This document shows positions 44,676 through 53,255 of a stretch of 64,000 nt of DNA, piece after piece. Position 1 is the stretch's first letter; every line of letters starts with the position of its first letter. The stretch spans positions 650,478-714,477 of the forward strand of contig JAEZJF010000022.1 in assembly GCA_023415825.1 (NCBI GenBank), in the 5' to 3' direction. A program made the translations under genes and the position numbers. This DNA is from Bacillota bacterium. Lineage in GTDB: Bacteria > Bacillota > Clostridia > DSM-8532. The notes under the pieces are model-generated. The model saw only the letters and a program-made list of their open reading frames with translations, had not been told where the DNA came from and made no database searches.

Positions 44676-45575
44676 ATGAGAACGCGTAAAAGGAACAGCC
44701 CGGATGTGGCCATTTCACAAAACAATGATGAATCATCCGCCATGATGGAGAGCCTAAGCCTTATTCATGCCGGTGAGCTTGTTACAGACCATGATATCGT
44801 AGTGATCACTCCTAACTGGGTTAAAAAAATGTTGCCCGAGACAGGGGTTGTGGTCGGAAATGAAAGTCTTAAAACATTGATTCATTTTGTAAAGGCTCAA
44901 AACCCAAGAAGAATAGTCGTAGCCACGGGAAGCGGCGGAGATCAGACGGTTAACGCCATGAGAGAAGGGGATTTCGACGAAGTTCTTCAAAAAGAGGGCA
45001 TTGAGTTTATTGATCTTAATAACGGCCCCTTTCTTAGGATTAATTTAAATCATAGCCATCCTGATTCCACAAATGTAAATAGGCTTTTTGAGGAAATGAC
45101 CTGCCTTATCTCCTTTACCCAGCTTAAAACCCATGAAGAGGCAACCCTATCGGCTGCTGTAAAAAATATTGCGTTGTCCTGGCCGCCTGCTTCCGAGCAT
45201 GGCTTTCCCAAAAAGAATTGCGGCATTCATGATAACCTCCATGGCTTCATTGCAGCCATGGCTCAAAACATACCTATTGATTTGGCCATTGTCAGTGCAA
45301 ATCCTGCCATGGTGGGGACTGGCCCGGCCAAGGGTATTCCTGTTCATACAGGCCTTGTTATTGCCGGGACCGATCCTTTTAGCGTGGATACGGTGTGTGC
45401 TAGGCTCATGGGATACAAGCCCCAGGGGGTGCATTACCTGTTTGAGGGTGGCAATAACGGCCTGGGAGAAACCGATATCCTGAAAATGAATCTTTATGGC
45501 ATGCCTCTGATCGATGCTGAAAAGGCATTCAGCCAGAAGGTATACGGAAATCAGGTCTCGGTAGATGCCGATTGA
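44676..45575 (+). CDS. DUF362 domain protein
   Basis: A 299-residue DUF362 protein with the family landmarks ITPNWVKKMLPETGVVVGNES, the RIVVATGSGGDQTVNAMREG block, CLISFTQLKTHEEATLSAAVKN and IPVHTGLVIAGTDPFSVDTVCARLMGYKPQGV. There is no ferredoxin extension. DUF362 proteins are found with iron-sulfur or redox enzymes; the function is unknown. GAGGTG precedes the ATG, and the next gene follows after 24 bases. Confidence 0.85.
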   Translation: MRTRKRNSPDVAISQNNDESSAMMESLSLIHAGELVTDHDIVVITPNWVKKMLPETGVVVGNESLKTLIHFVKAQNPRRIVVATGSGGDQTVNAMREGDFDEVLQKEGIEFIDLNNGPFLRINLNHSHPDSTNVNRLFEEMTCLISFTQLKTHEEATLSAAVKNIALSWPPASEHGFPKKNCGIHDNLHGFIAAMAQNIPIDLAIVSANPAMVGTGPAKGIPVHTGLVIAGTDPFSVDTVCARLMGYKPQGVHYLFEGGNNGLGETDILKMNLYGMPLIDAEKAFSQKVYGNQVSVDAD

Positions 45576-45599
45576 TAGCCTGATACAGTGAGGTGGAGT

Positions 45600-45884
45600 A
45601 TGGCTGAGCTTCGTATGGTTCTTATTATTGTTGTAATAGGGTTGTTGGTTGCGGCTCTGCAGATTGTCATATGGCGTCTTTCTAAAGAAAATCCATTCTT
45701 CAAGTATATTCCGACCTTGGTTCTTCTCATAGTGACAGCCGTATGCGTGGTCAAAGCAGTGTGGTTTTCCACCGGAATGGAGGACCTCGCCTATTTTGTG
45801 ACAGCCATGATTTTAGCCGGGGTTATGGTGATTTCCCTGCTTGCAGGCATTTTGATAGATATTGTTTCAAAGTTTAGAAGATAG
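45600..45884 (+). CDS. Small three-helix membrane protein
   Basis: A 94-residue hydrophobic protein with three membrane helices (MVLIIVVIGLLVAALQIVIW, YIPTLVLLIVTAVCVVKAVWF, AYFVTAMILAGVMVISLLAGILI). GAGGTGG is close to the ATG at 45600, so a short start-site spacing is used. Not recognised; it probably forms the end of the DUF362 operon, with a terminator downstream. Confidence 0.75.
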   Translation: MAELRMVLIIVVIGLLVAALQIVIWRLSKENPFFKYIPTLVLLIVTAVCVVKAVWFSTGMEDLAYFVTAMILAGVMVISLLAGILIDIVSKFRR

Positions 45885-45922
45885 TGCCATGAATCTGGAA
45901 TACAGCAAAGCATCACAGAGAA

Positions 45923-45957
45923 AAGAACCGAAGGCATATTAGCGCTTCGGTTCTTAA
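45923..45957. terminator. Bidirectional terminator
   Basis: An 11-bp stem AAGAACCGAAG/CTTCGGTTCTT is flanked by A-rich and T-rich stretches between convergent genes. Confidence 0.85.
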
Positions 45958-45982
45958 TTTATCGTCAAAATACTATGTACTT

Positions 45983-46558
45983 TTAATAATAGAATTTAAT
46001 AAACTTAATGGAGTAGAAATCACATAAGAGGATGTCATCGGTCTCAATTTCATTGATAAGAATATAGTTGGCCCCCACTGCTAGAAGTGTTCCCGATTTG
46101 TCGACCAGAGTATTCGTTCCAATCAGGAATTCCGCTGTCACCCGACGTCCAATCTGTGTTCGCATAAAACCGTTCATGTATTGGAGACTCTCTGTGGTAA
46201 CGGGTATGGGCTGGTTCCATGGGAGAATAGGAGTAGTATCCGGTGATGGAGTCTGTTGAGCTGGCATCATACCCGGCTGGGGCATCATGCCTGTCTGGGG
46301 CATCATGCCTGTTTGGGGCATCATGCCTGTTTGGGGCATCATCCCTAGTTGAGGCATCATTCCCTGCTGTGTTGGTCCTGTGCCTAAAAAGGGCCCTGTT
46401 GGAACGCCGGTAGGCATTTGGGTCATAAGGCCGGCCCTGGGTGTCATAGGGGGTTGAAACGGGAGGCCTTGACCCGTCATGACATTCTGAGCACATCCTG
46501 GGCATGGCGGTGCACTAAAGGGCTTAAAGCCCGAGGGTTGGGTTGAAAATCCATCCAT
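45983..46558 (-). CDS. GerQ-like spore coat protein with Met-Pro-Gln repeats
   Basis: A 191-residue protein: a Pro/Met/Gln-rich N-terminal half with tandem GMMPQT units (GMMPQTGMMPQTGMMPQT), then a conserved C-terminal domain (QYMNGFMRTQIGRRVTAEF... ILINEIETDDILLCDFYSIKFIKFYY) resembling the GerQ coat-protein fold. The gene directly follows a CwlJ-type cortex hydrolase gene on the same strand, the arrangement of cwlJ-gerQ in Bacillus, where GerQ anchors CwlJ in the coat. AGAGG precedes the ATG. The GerQ assignment rests on gene context and weak sequence resemblance. Confidence 0.7.
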   Translation of the reverse strand: MDGFSTQPSGFKPFSAPPCPGCAQNVMTGQGLPFQPPMTPRAGLMTQMPTGVPTGPFLGTGPTQQGMMPQLGMMPQTGMMPQTGMMPQTGMMPQPGMMPAQQTPSPDTTPILPWNQPIPVTTESLQYMNGFMRTQIGRRVTAEFLIGTNTLVDKSGTLLAVGANYILINEIETDDILLCDFYSIKFIKFYY

Positions 46559-46594
46559 ATAAATGAACCTCTTTTCTTTTTTAGTTATTTGGCT

Positions 46595-47038
46595 TCAGGT
46601 TTGGGCATACTTCTGTGTGGGTGTGTAGAAGCAGTGCTGGATGATACGATTAAAGTATACTCCCGATTGGTTTATTGGAAAGTAAACTGCACATTCCGGG
46701 CGGAAAGGATTGAAATACCAAAGGCTCTCTCCGGCTCCTAAAGATTTATTGCCAGACAGTGCCCAGTCGGCAATATCATAATGAACCTGATCAGGAGTCA
46801 TGTTATAGACATTCTGGGCATTGTATTGCCCGGCGATGGTCTCTTTAACACAAGTAAATTGGTCGGGCTGCATAATGACACATCTCAAGTCCCCCTGGCA
46901 TATCCTCTGGTATTCACCATAGGCCACATGGACCCGGTTCATGATGACCGTGGCCACGGACTTCATGCCGTTGTCGCCTTCTCCTCCCGCTTCGCATTTA
47001 ATAACTCGAGCAAATAATTCTCTTGCTGTTAAAGGCAT
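46595..47038 (-). CDS. cwlJ: Cell wall hydrolase CwlJ-like (SleB family)
   Basis: A 147-residue stand-alone Hydrolase_2/SleB catalytic domain without a signal peptide or peptidoglycan-binding domain, the form found in CwlJ: LTARELFARVIKCEAGGEGDNGMKSVATVIMNRV, with the catalytic glutamate in CEAGGE. CwlJ degrades spore cortex during germination, from the coat side. AAAGGTG is six bases from the ATG at 47038; a GTG at 47047 also opens the frame. It is followed after 36 bases by the GerQ-like gene, supporting a germination unit. Confidence 0.85.
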   Translation of the reverse strand: MPLTARELFARVIKCEAGGEGDNGMKSVATVIMNRVHVAYGEYQRICQGDLRCVIMQPDQFTCVKETIAGQYNAQNVYNMTPDQVHYDIADWALSGNKSLGAGESLWYFNPFRPECAVYFPINQSGVYFNRIIQHCFYTPTQKYAQT

Positions 47039-47130
47039 ATCAATCACCTTTGTTTCTTTAATTTGTGAAAAGCTTGTTTACTGATTACAATAGTATTATA
47101 TTAAGTGATGGGACATCATGTTACCGATGC

Positions 47131-47167
47131 AAAAAGAAAAGCGCTATGTCTATGGCATAGCGCTTTG
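47131..47167 (-). terminator. Terminator of the M23 peptidase gene
   Basis: On the minus strand an AAAGCGCTATG/CATAGCGCTTT stem is followed by TTCTTTTT, 16 bases after the peptidase stop. Confidence 0.85.
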
Positions 47168-47182
47168 TGCTTAATGGGTTTC

Positions 47183-48241
47183 TTAGTTTTCCAAGCTTTG
47201 AGGTGCGGCTGGATCCTTGAATTGGTAGACTCGGAAATAATCATTAAGATCAGAGTCTTTTGCTACCGATGAACGGTTTTTCTGCAACAGGTTGACAATA
47301 TTATAAACATCGATCCAAATTTCATTATTGCTTTCCTTTTGGCTCTCATCAAAGATGAGCTGCATACCAAAATGGAGATGTGGTGTCTTGATACCGTTGA
47401 CATTTTCGTTGGTGCTATAACCTGTCATACCCAAATAACCTATGACATCACCTGCCTTAACCACCTGGCCCTCAGTAAGGGTATTATTGTAGGGGTGGTT
47501 CTTTCGTAAATGCGCATAGTAGTAATAACGACGACCATCAAAGCTCCTGATTCCTATCCGCCAGCCACCATACTTGTTCCAGCCCAGGGCTTCCACTATT
47601 CCCGACTCTACGGCTATAACAGGCGTGCCTATGTTGCCCATGAGATCGTTGCCCAGATGCTTGCGCTTAAAACCGTAGGAACGACTGTTTCCAAAATCAT
47701 CATAATGTGAGAAACCGTAACCCCTGGCAATAGGGGAGAAGACCTTGAGTCCGTATTTTTTGACAAACTTTTTGGTACCTGGATTGTCCTTGTCTTCCTC
47801 CTCTATCTCAAATTCGCCCACAAAACCTCCCAGGACGGCGCTATACGCCTCATAATAATAGGCGTAATATTTCATGTCTGCTGTAATCTTACTCATAGGA
47901 GTACCCTCTTGAAGGCATTTTACAACCTTGTCTAGATCGGCACTTTTAAACCGCTTGAAATTTCCCCCATTCTTTGCGGCCAGGTATGAGAGCAATTCAA
48001 TCCAATTGAGCCTGGTTTCTGTTCCATAGGATTTGATGTCCAGGGCAAGGGTTTTCTCTAAAAGCGAATATGGCACATTGAAATCCACCCATTTGATGAA
48101 CTTCTTTTCCTCATCGGTATTAAGGGCGTAGAGAGATAAAGAACCATTTGAAAGCTGTCCATAGATAATGAAGGCAAAAGCCAGAAATACCAGAATCAAA
48201 CCAAAAGCGAGAATTGTCTTCTTTTTTATAACAATAAACAA
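47183..48241 (-). CDS. M23-family peptidase (LytM-type)
   Basis: A 352-residue protein with an N-terminal membrane anchor (ILAFGLILVFLAFAFIIYG) and a C-terminal LytM-type metallopeptidase domain: HLGNDLMG (HxxxD) and HLHFG (HxH), with the intervening PVIAVESGIVEALGWNKYGGWRI. The domain cleaves peptidoglycan cross-bridges in active members. The start is TTG with GGGTGG upstream. It may be a cell-wall or sporulation (SpoIIQ-like) peptidase; the two are not separable here. Confidence 0.88.
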   Translation of the reverse strand: MFIVIKKKTILAFGLILVFLAFAFIIYGQLSNGSLSLYALNTDEEKKFIKWVDFNVPYSLLEKTLALDIKSYGTETRLNWIELLSYLAAKNGGNFKRFKSADLDKVVKCLQEGTPMSKITADMKYYAYYYEAYSAVLGGFVGEFEIEEEDKDNPGTKKFVKKYGLKVFSPIARGYGFSHYDDFGNSRSYGFKRKHLGNDLMGNIGTPVIAVESGIVEALGWNKYGGWRIGIRSFDGRRYYYYAHLRKNHPYNNTLTEGQVVKAGDVIGYLGMTGYSTNENVNGIKTPHLHFGMQLIFDESQKESNNEIWIDVYNIVNLLQKNRSSVAKDSDLNDYFRVYQFKDPAAPQSLEN

Positions 48242-48453
48242 ACGACCACCCTCAAGCTGTTTTAATAATGTTCAAACCTGTTCTATATGATTGTACAGGG
48301 GGAAAAGAACATCACTAAAAGCATATGGTGGACGGGATAAAATATGATATCGATTAAGAAGTCAGTAAAAATCACTTAAGAATGGCCAAATAGGTTCGTT
48401 GATCACTTACTTGGCATATATATGTATAAAAGAACATTCTCTGAGGGTTTCCC

Positions 48454-49062
48454 ATGCAATATGCTTATGATCCCGTGCGCGGTATAGCCTATGCACGCCA
48501 GTATGCTGAATATTTCAGGGTATCGGAAAGCCATCGGCTGTTTTTTTATGATCAGAATGGAAGTGATTGTACCAACTTCTGCTCCCAATGTGTATGGGCA
48601 GCCTATGGAGGCTGGATACCTGGAATCGATCTTACAACGGTGGCCGAAAATAAGGAGAATATAAAAAAGGGTGTCCGCATGGCACCCTCTGTATGGTATG
48701 GTTCTCTGCTCTTCAGCGGCTCCAATAAATGGTGCCGGGTGGTAGAATTCCATGATTATGCGCTCGCCCTAAAAGACTTCGGCCCGAAGGCTTATCAGGT
48801 TTTCGAGGGAAGCTGGCATAATATAAAGCCCTCCCTTATTCAAGAGGGGGACATTATTCAGATGATAGTGGCTTCCTATGCACCCTATCGCTATGGCCAC
48901 TGCCTATATGTCACTCAAAGAGGTGCTTCCTTTGATGAGGTCAGAATATGCTGCCATAGCTACAACAGGCTTGATGCACCATTAAGTGAATTCTCCAACT
49001 TTCCTGAACAATACACCAGAATAAGGGTCATGAGATTTATGGCTGCCAGCTTTGCAAAGTGA
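48454..49062 (+). CDS. Amidase_6/NlpC-like cysteine hydrolase
   Basis: A 202-residue putative amidase-domain protein. YDPVRGIAYARQYAEYF and NGSDCTNFCSQCVWAAYGG form the family motif with the catalytic Cys39; the catalytic His is in the RYGHCLYV region. No signal peptide is seen, as in some spore-coat-associated members. GAGGG precedes the ATG. Its function is likely cell-wall or spore cortex hydrolysis. Confidence 0.82.
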   Translation: MQYAYDPVRGIAYARQYAEYFRVSESHRLFFYDQNGSDCTNFCSQCVWAAYGGWIPGIDLTTVAENKENIKKGVRMAPSVWYGSLLFSGSNKWCRVVEFHDYALALKDFGPKAYQVFEGSWHNIKPSLIQEGDIIQMIVASYAPYRYGHCLYVTQRGASFDEVRICCHSYNRLDAPLSEFSNFPEQYTRIRVMRFMAASFAK

Positions 49063-49077
49063 GGGCATATCTCGATG

Positions 49078-49680
49078 CTAAGCGATATAGGAAACAGGAA
49101 GCAGAGGTTCGGAAGCGGCCTCGGGAATGACCGCAATTTGGGTTAACATGCTTTCACTAAGCTTGGTTCCGGCAAAGAGAGCAAAACGAATATCATTTAT
49201 TTTAGAAGCTGTTCTATCCTGATAGGCTTTATTGTTATCAATAATAAAAGCCTTAAGGTCAGAAAGCTCCAGTTGGTTGCCCTGAGCCATAAGCAAGGTA
49301 CGAAATGCACGTGACCCCTTTCTGTAACGGGCAATCATAAGAAACTCATAAATACCATGCTGGGTCTTTGAGCCCTGATAGCCTTCGGTGTGGGGAAGAC
49401 AGAAAAAGTCCGACAAGTAATGATTTAATGCTCCCAGCTCCTTGGCAAACTGGTAAGGTGATAAGGATTCATAGGCATTCTGCTTTAAAAGAGAGTCCTT
49501 GGTATTGACTACATGAGCAAGAGCATCCTTCATATAGTGAGGGTGCTCGCCATATTTTTTACTGATATCGGGTAGTATATTTCCATATAAAAATCCGGGC
49601 AGATTTAATACTAGTCCCAGAGTCTTTTTTATGCGTCTTCGAACGGTTACGGCAAACATCAGGTGCACGATGATATTCAT
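49078..49680 (-). CDS. Zinc-dependent phospholipase C-like protein
   Basis: A 200-residue member of the zinc-dependent phospholipase C superfamily: NIIVHLMFAV, LYGNILPDISKK, HPHYMKDALAHV and the metal motif ALNHYLSDFFCLPHT are present. No signal peptide is seen. It is convergent with the amidase gene with a 15-base gap. GGAGGA precedes the ATG. The substrate is not predictable. Confidence 0.85.
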   Translation of the reverse strand: MNIIVHLMFAVTVRRRIKKTLGLVLNLPGFLYGNILPDISKKYGEHPHYMKDALAHVVNTKDSLLKQNAYESLSPYQFAKELGALNHYLSDFFCLPHTEGYQGSKTQHGIYEFLMIARYRKGSRAFRTLLMAQGNQLELSDLKAFIIDNNKAYQDRTASKINDIRFALFAGTKLSESMLTQIAVIPEAASEPLLPVSYIA

Positions 49681-49829
49681 AAATGCTCCTCCTTAGCTGT
49701 AAACAGGGTGTTGGTTATCATTATCTATTATAAATCTTTATTTTTATACAAAATTCTTCATTTATATCCTACATCAGAAGGAGCCATCGGCGCACTAGTA
49801 AATATTGACTATTTTTTAAAAACGAGGTC

Positions 49830-50270
49830 TTAGGCTTCTTTCTTTTCACTGCTCTCCATGCTGTCAACATGTATAATAAAGGCAAGCCCCACAAAAATGA
49901 GTGCTCCTCCGACAATTTTGGTAGTAGAGATGGGGTTGCCGAGAAACAAATCTATGATAATACCGGTTATCAGCTGTCCCACAAAGGTGAGAAGCGTGAT
50001 ATTGAAGTTTGAAACACGATGGGTGATATAGCTAGAAAGAGCAACGACTATTACGCCCAGCGTCCCGCCGAAAAAGGCCCAGACGGGTATACCGGCCTTG
50101 ATGGAAGACTGTCCCATTACCAGAACCAAGATAATGGAAAGCGACAAGCCCACTACATAATTCATAAAGGTACCTTGATAGATACCGATTTTCAAAGCCA
50201 GATTGGCATTCAAAATACGGGACAGGATAATCGAAAAACCAGCCAGTACGGCAAGTATGACATAGAACAT
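49830..50270 (-). CDS. YdcZ-type small DMT-family transporter, subunit 2
   Basis: A 146-residue DMT (DUF606/YdcZ) membrane protein with about five helices (FYVILAVLAGFSIILSRILNANLAL... ). It starts at the ATG 50270 with GGAGG; the frame open to 50333 is inside the preceding gene. It is paired with a second member 14 bases upstream, and such tandem half-size DMT proteins form heterodimers in other bacteria. The substrate is unknown. Confidence 0.85.
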   Translation of the reverse strand: MFYVILAVLAGFSIILSRILNANLALKIGIYQGTFMNYVVGLSLSIILVLVMGQSSIKAGIPVWAFFGGTLGVIVVALSSYITHRVSNFNITLLTFVGQLITGIIIDLFLGNPISTTKIVGGALIFVGLAFIIHVDSMESSEKKEA

Positions 50271-50284
50271 TTTTATGCCTCCAT

Positions 50285-50704
50285 TTAGAACATCGTAATA
50301 ATGAGACCTATTCCAATTATGACAAAGCCCCATACTTTTTTCTTGTTAAAGGGTATCTTCTTAAGCCCGAAGAGACCAAAATGGTCGATGACGGTTGAAG
50401 CCAGGAACTGACCGGCTTGTCCCAAGGCCAAGGTAAGGGATACCCCAAGATAAGAAAAACAGAGGTTATTGAGAAGGACATTGGATACGCCTAGAAGCCC
50501 TCCGGCGTAAAGTATGAGGGGAACAGTTTTCAAATTTTTAATCTTGTGTTTTCCTATGAGAAGAAAAAGCGCTATGCTGATGAGCCCAAAACCGTGAATA
50601 ATGACATTGGACAGATAGAGGCTTGTGTAATTTGCCAGAATGCCGTTGACAAGAACCATAAAGGCGATGATCAATCCAATGCCGCCGGCGATTAGGTTAT
50701 TCAT
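50285..50704 (-). CDS. YdcZ-type small DMT-family transporter, subunit 1
   Basis: A 139-residue paralogue of the downstream gene, with LIIAFMVLVNGILANYTSLYLSN, then GKHKIKNLKTVPLILYAGGLLGVSN and a final hydrophobic helix. AAGGAG precedes the ATG at 50704. The pair probably forms one exporter or importer complex. Confidence 0.85.
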   Translation of the reverse strand: MNNLIAGGIGLIIAFMVLVNGILANYTSLYLSNVIIHGFGLISIALFLLIGKHKIKNLKTVPLILYAGGLLGVSNVLLNNLCFSYLGVSLTLALGQAGQFLASTVIDHFGLFGLKKIPFNKKKVWGFVIIGIGLIITMF

Positions 50705-50875
50705 ATCAAACTCCTTCAATAGGTATATCAATGAGTGGTAATCTTAACTATAACATAAGTGTTAATTCATTCATATCATTTTATACTGGTCGAGGCTTGT
50801 TGGTGCTTCCCGCACCCTATTCCAGATATTTTCCAGGTGTGGTATAATAACATATGAAAAAAATTCGGAGGCACT

Positions 50876-51409
50876 ATGAATCAAAAATTACGTTTTATTA
50901 CCAGAACTGCGCTTTTACTGGCTATAGCTATTGTCGTTCAACTTATGGGCAAATTCATGGGGCCACAGAATAATTTTATTGTTGGTCCTGTTGTCAATGC
51001 TGTTTTATTAATTGCCACTGAGATAACAGGTGTTTTTTCAGGTATTTTTATATCCATTGTTGCTCCTTTAGTGTCTGCCTTTACCAATAAGTCTGCCATT
51101 GCACCAGTTATCCTGTCTTTTTCACCTTTTATTATTGGCGGTAATATCATTCTTGTACTCTGCTATGCGCTTTTCAAGAAAAGAGACAATTTGTCTGCCC
51201 GAATAGGTGGCGTTGCCCTGGGGGCAGTGGCTAAGTTTGCATTCCTCTATGCATCAATATCGATTTTTGTGGAGTTAATGAAGATTAACGCAAAAATAGC
51301 TATTAGCTTAATAGCCTTGTTCAGCTGGCCCCAGCTCATTACGGCTATTGTGGGCGGAATCATTGCTTTGTCCATCATTCCGGCCTTGAAAAGAACAGTT
51401 AAGGACTGA
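50876..51409 (+). CDS. ECF transporter substrate-specificity (S) component
   Basis: A 177-residue membrane protein with six helices, of the ECF S-component type (TRTALLLAIAIVVQLMGKF, NFIVGPVVNAVLLIATEITG, LSFSPFIIGGNIILVLCYALF). S components bind vitamins or cofactors for a shared EcfAA'T module; no ECF ATPases are nearby and no riboswitch is visible in the leader, so the substrate is unknown. GGAGG precedes the ATG. Confidence 0.85.
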   Translation: MNQKLRFITRTALLLAIAIVVQLMGKFMGPQNNFIVGPVVNAVLLIATEITGVFSGIFISIVAPLVSAFTNKSAIAPVILSFSPFIIGGNIILVLCYALFKKRDNLSARIGGVALGAVAKFAFLYASISIFVELMKINAKIAISLIALFSWPQLITAIVGGIIALSIIPALKRTVKD

Positions 51410-51414
51410 TAAAC

Positions 51415-51864
51415 ATGACGCAAATCCTCGTGGATGCCGATGCTTGTCCTGTTAAGGATATTATTATAAAGGTTGCCAAAGAGAAAGGCATACCGGTCAC
51501 TATGGTTATGGACACAAGCCATATCTGGCAGCATGCATATGCTACGGTTGTCACGGTGGATAAAGCCCGGGACGGCGTGGATATGGCTCTTATTAACCTG
51601 GCACGGAAGCATGACGTCGTAGTTACCCAGGATTATGGGGTTGCAGCCCTTGCTCTGGGAAAAGGGTTAAGGGCCCTAAACCAAAACGGCTTGATTTTCA
51701 CATCGGCCAATATGGATAAATTGCTTTTTGAGAGGCACCTGGGGCAGAAGGTCAGACGGGCCGGAGGCCGGACTAAAAATCCCAGGAAACGAAAACCTGA
51801 AGATGACGACAGATTCGAGCATGCCTTACGTCATGTTTTGGATGAATTTCAGTGGGATGTTTAA
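51415..51864 (+). CDS. YaiI/YqxD-family (DUF188) protein
   Basis: A 149-residue DUF188 protein: ILVDADACPVKDIIIKVAKEKGIPVTMVMDTSH, DYGVAALALGKGL and FERHLGQKVRRAGGRTKNPRKR are the family blocks. It has a PIN-like or NYN-type nuclease fold in related structures, but no confirmed activity. It follows the ECF gene by 5 bases. Confidence 0.9.
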   Translation: MTQILVDADACPVKDIIIKVAKEKGIPVTMVMDTSHIWQHAYATVVTVDKARDGVDMALINLARKHDVVVTQDYGVAALALGKGLRALNQNGLIFTSANMDKLLFERHLGQKVRRAGGRTKNPRKRKPEDDDRFEHALRHVLDEFQWDV

Positions 51865-51964
51865 ATTTTTATTCAAAAACAGAAAATATTAACAATAATA
51901 TGATAGTCCATAATATTATATAAATGTGATGTTTAATATCCTACCGAAAGGCGGAGGGTGATAA

Positions 51965-52450
51965 ATGGTCATCCATCCTTTTGAGCCCGTCTATAATGGG
52001 TACTCCAAGATATTGATTCTAGGGACTTTTCCGTCCGTTGCTTCCAGGGAGGAGAACTTCTATTACGGGCATCCGCAAAATCGATTTTGGAAGGTTATCT
52101 CGTGCTTAACCGGTCAAAACCTTCCCCAGACCATTGATGATAAAAAGGAGCTTCTTCTTCGTGAGGGTATTGCTCTTTGGGACGTGTTGAAAAGCTGTGA
52201 TATTGAGCAATCCAAGGATAGCTCCATACAAAATCCCGTTCCGAATGACTTTGATAAGATCATTCATGAAACAGCAATTCAAGCGGTTTTTACCAATGGG
52301 AAAAAGGCTCAGGAGCTTTATAGAAAACTGTGCTATCCCAAAACAGATATTAAAAGCCAGTGTCTGCCATCAACGAGTCCTGCCAATGGGAGCTACAATT
52401 TGGAGCGGCTTCTATGGGAATGGAGTGTCATCCTGAAATACATCTCATAA
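51965..52450 (+). CDS. Hypoxanthine-DNA glycosylase (UDG family 6)
   Basis: A 161-residue uracil-DNA-glycosylase fold protein: KILILGTFPSVASREENFYYGHPQNRFWKVI and the distal LPSTSPANGSYN are the motif 1 and motif 2 equivalents of DNA-deoxyinosine glycosylases. Length matches the family. It removes deaminated purines. The AAAGGCGGAGGG site precedes the ATG. Confidence 0.9.
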   Translation: MVIHPFEPVYNGYSKILILGTFPSVASREENFYYGHPQNRFWKVISCLTGQNLPQTIDDKKELLLREGIALWDVLKSCDIEQSKDSSIQNPVPNDFDKIIHETAIQAVFTNGKKAQELYRKLCYPKTDIKSQCLPSTSPANGSYNLERLLWEWSVILKYIS

Positions 52451-52541
52451 GGATATGATTCATTTTTGTCGATCAATTAAGCATAGGCAAAATAAGGAGA
52501 TTATTGTATAATGTGTAATAATAGGGAAAAGGAGATCCGGT

Positions 52542-53237
52542 ATGGATAAAATCATTGCTTCTATTTTAGGCGCTCTGGTTCTTTTCATTCTTACAGGTTC
52601 TTTAATCTTTCTTCTCAAGAGCGAGCGCTTCAGTGATCCTCGTAAGCGTTTGTTTTTTAAAACCTTATGCAGCCTTATGTTCTGGTTTTTCGGCTGGATA
52701 ACATTCTTGTACTCAGGCTCAGGCATTATGCCCTTTGCCGCATTTATGATACTTGGGTTTACCCTTTCGGTAATAGGTGATATTCTTTTAGCCTTTGACG
52801 GAGATCAATGCTTTATTCTTGGCCTTTTAATGTTCTTTCTAGCACAGATTTCCTACTGCACCAGCTTCATCATGCGCTATGGCTTTAATAACAGAAGCCT
52901 CATTTTCTTCGCAATAATTGCTGCAATAGCCTTTGTCATTTTTAATTTTACCCACCTGTTCGCTTTTGGCAAAATGCGTATTCTTGCCAACCTCTACCTC
53001 TTGGTTTTATCTTTTATGCAGGCTAATGGGCTTAATGGGCTGGTATCCGCTCGAGAAGGACTGACAACCGGGCTATTGACTGCGTTGGGAGCTTTATTGT
53101 TTTTCATGTCCGATTCCGTCCTGGCCTATGAAAAATTCTCAAAAAAAGGCGGACTTCGGCTGGAAAAGCCTGTTCTCATTACTTATTACAGTGCGCAAAT
53201 CCTACTTGCCCTGGGCATGATGACTTTTGTCCTGTAA
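52542..53237 (+). CDS. YhhN-like (lysoplasmalogenase) membrane protein
   Basis: A 231-residue protein with about seven or eight membrane helices, including FMILGFTLSVIGDILLAFDGD and FFMSDSVLAYEKF, the two motifs of the YhhN/TMEM86 family (some members are lysoplasmalogenases). AAAGGAG precedes the ATG. Substrate unconfirmed here. Confidence 0.85.
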   Translation: MDKIIASILGALVLFILTGSLIFLLKSERFSDPRKRLFFKTLCSLMFWFFGWITFLYSGSGIMPFAAFMILGFTLSVIGDILLAFDGDQCFILGLLMFFLAQISYCTSFIMRYGFNNRSLIFFAIIAAIAFVIFNFTHLFAFGKMRILANLYLLVLSFMQANGLNGLVSAREGLTTGLLTALGALLFFMSDSVLAYEKFSKKGGLRLEKPVLITYYSAQILLALGMMTFVL

Positions 53238-53255
53238 AAAGGGCATGGAAACAGA

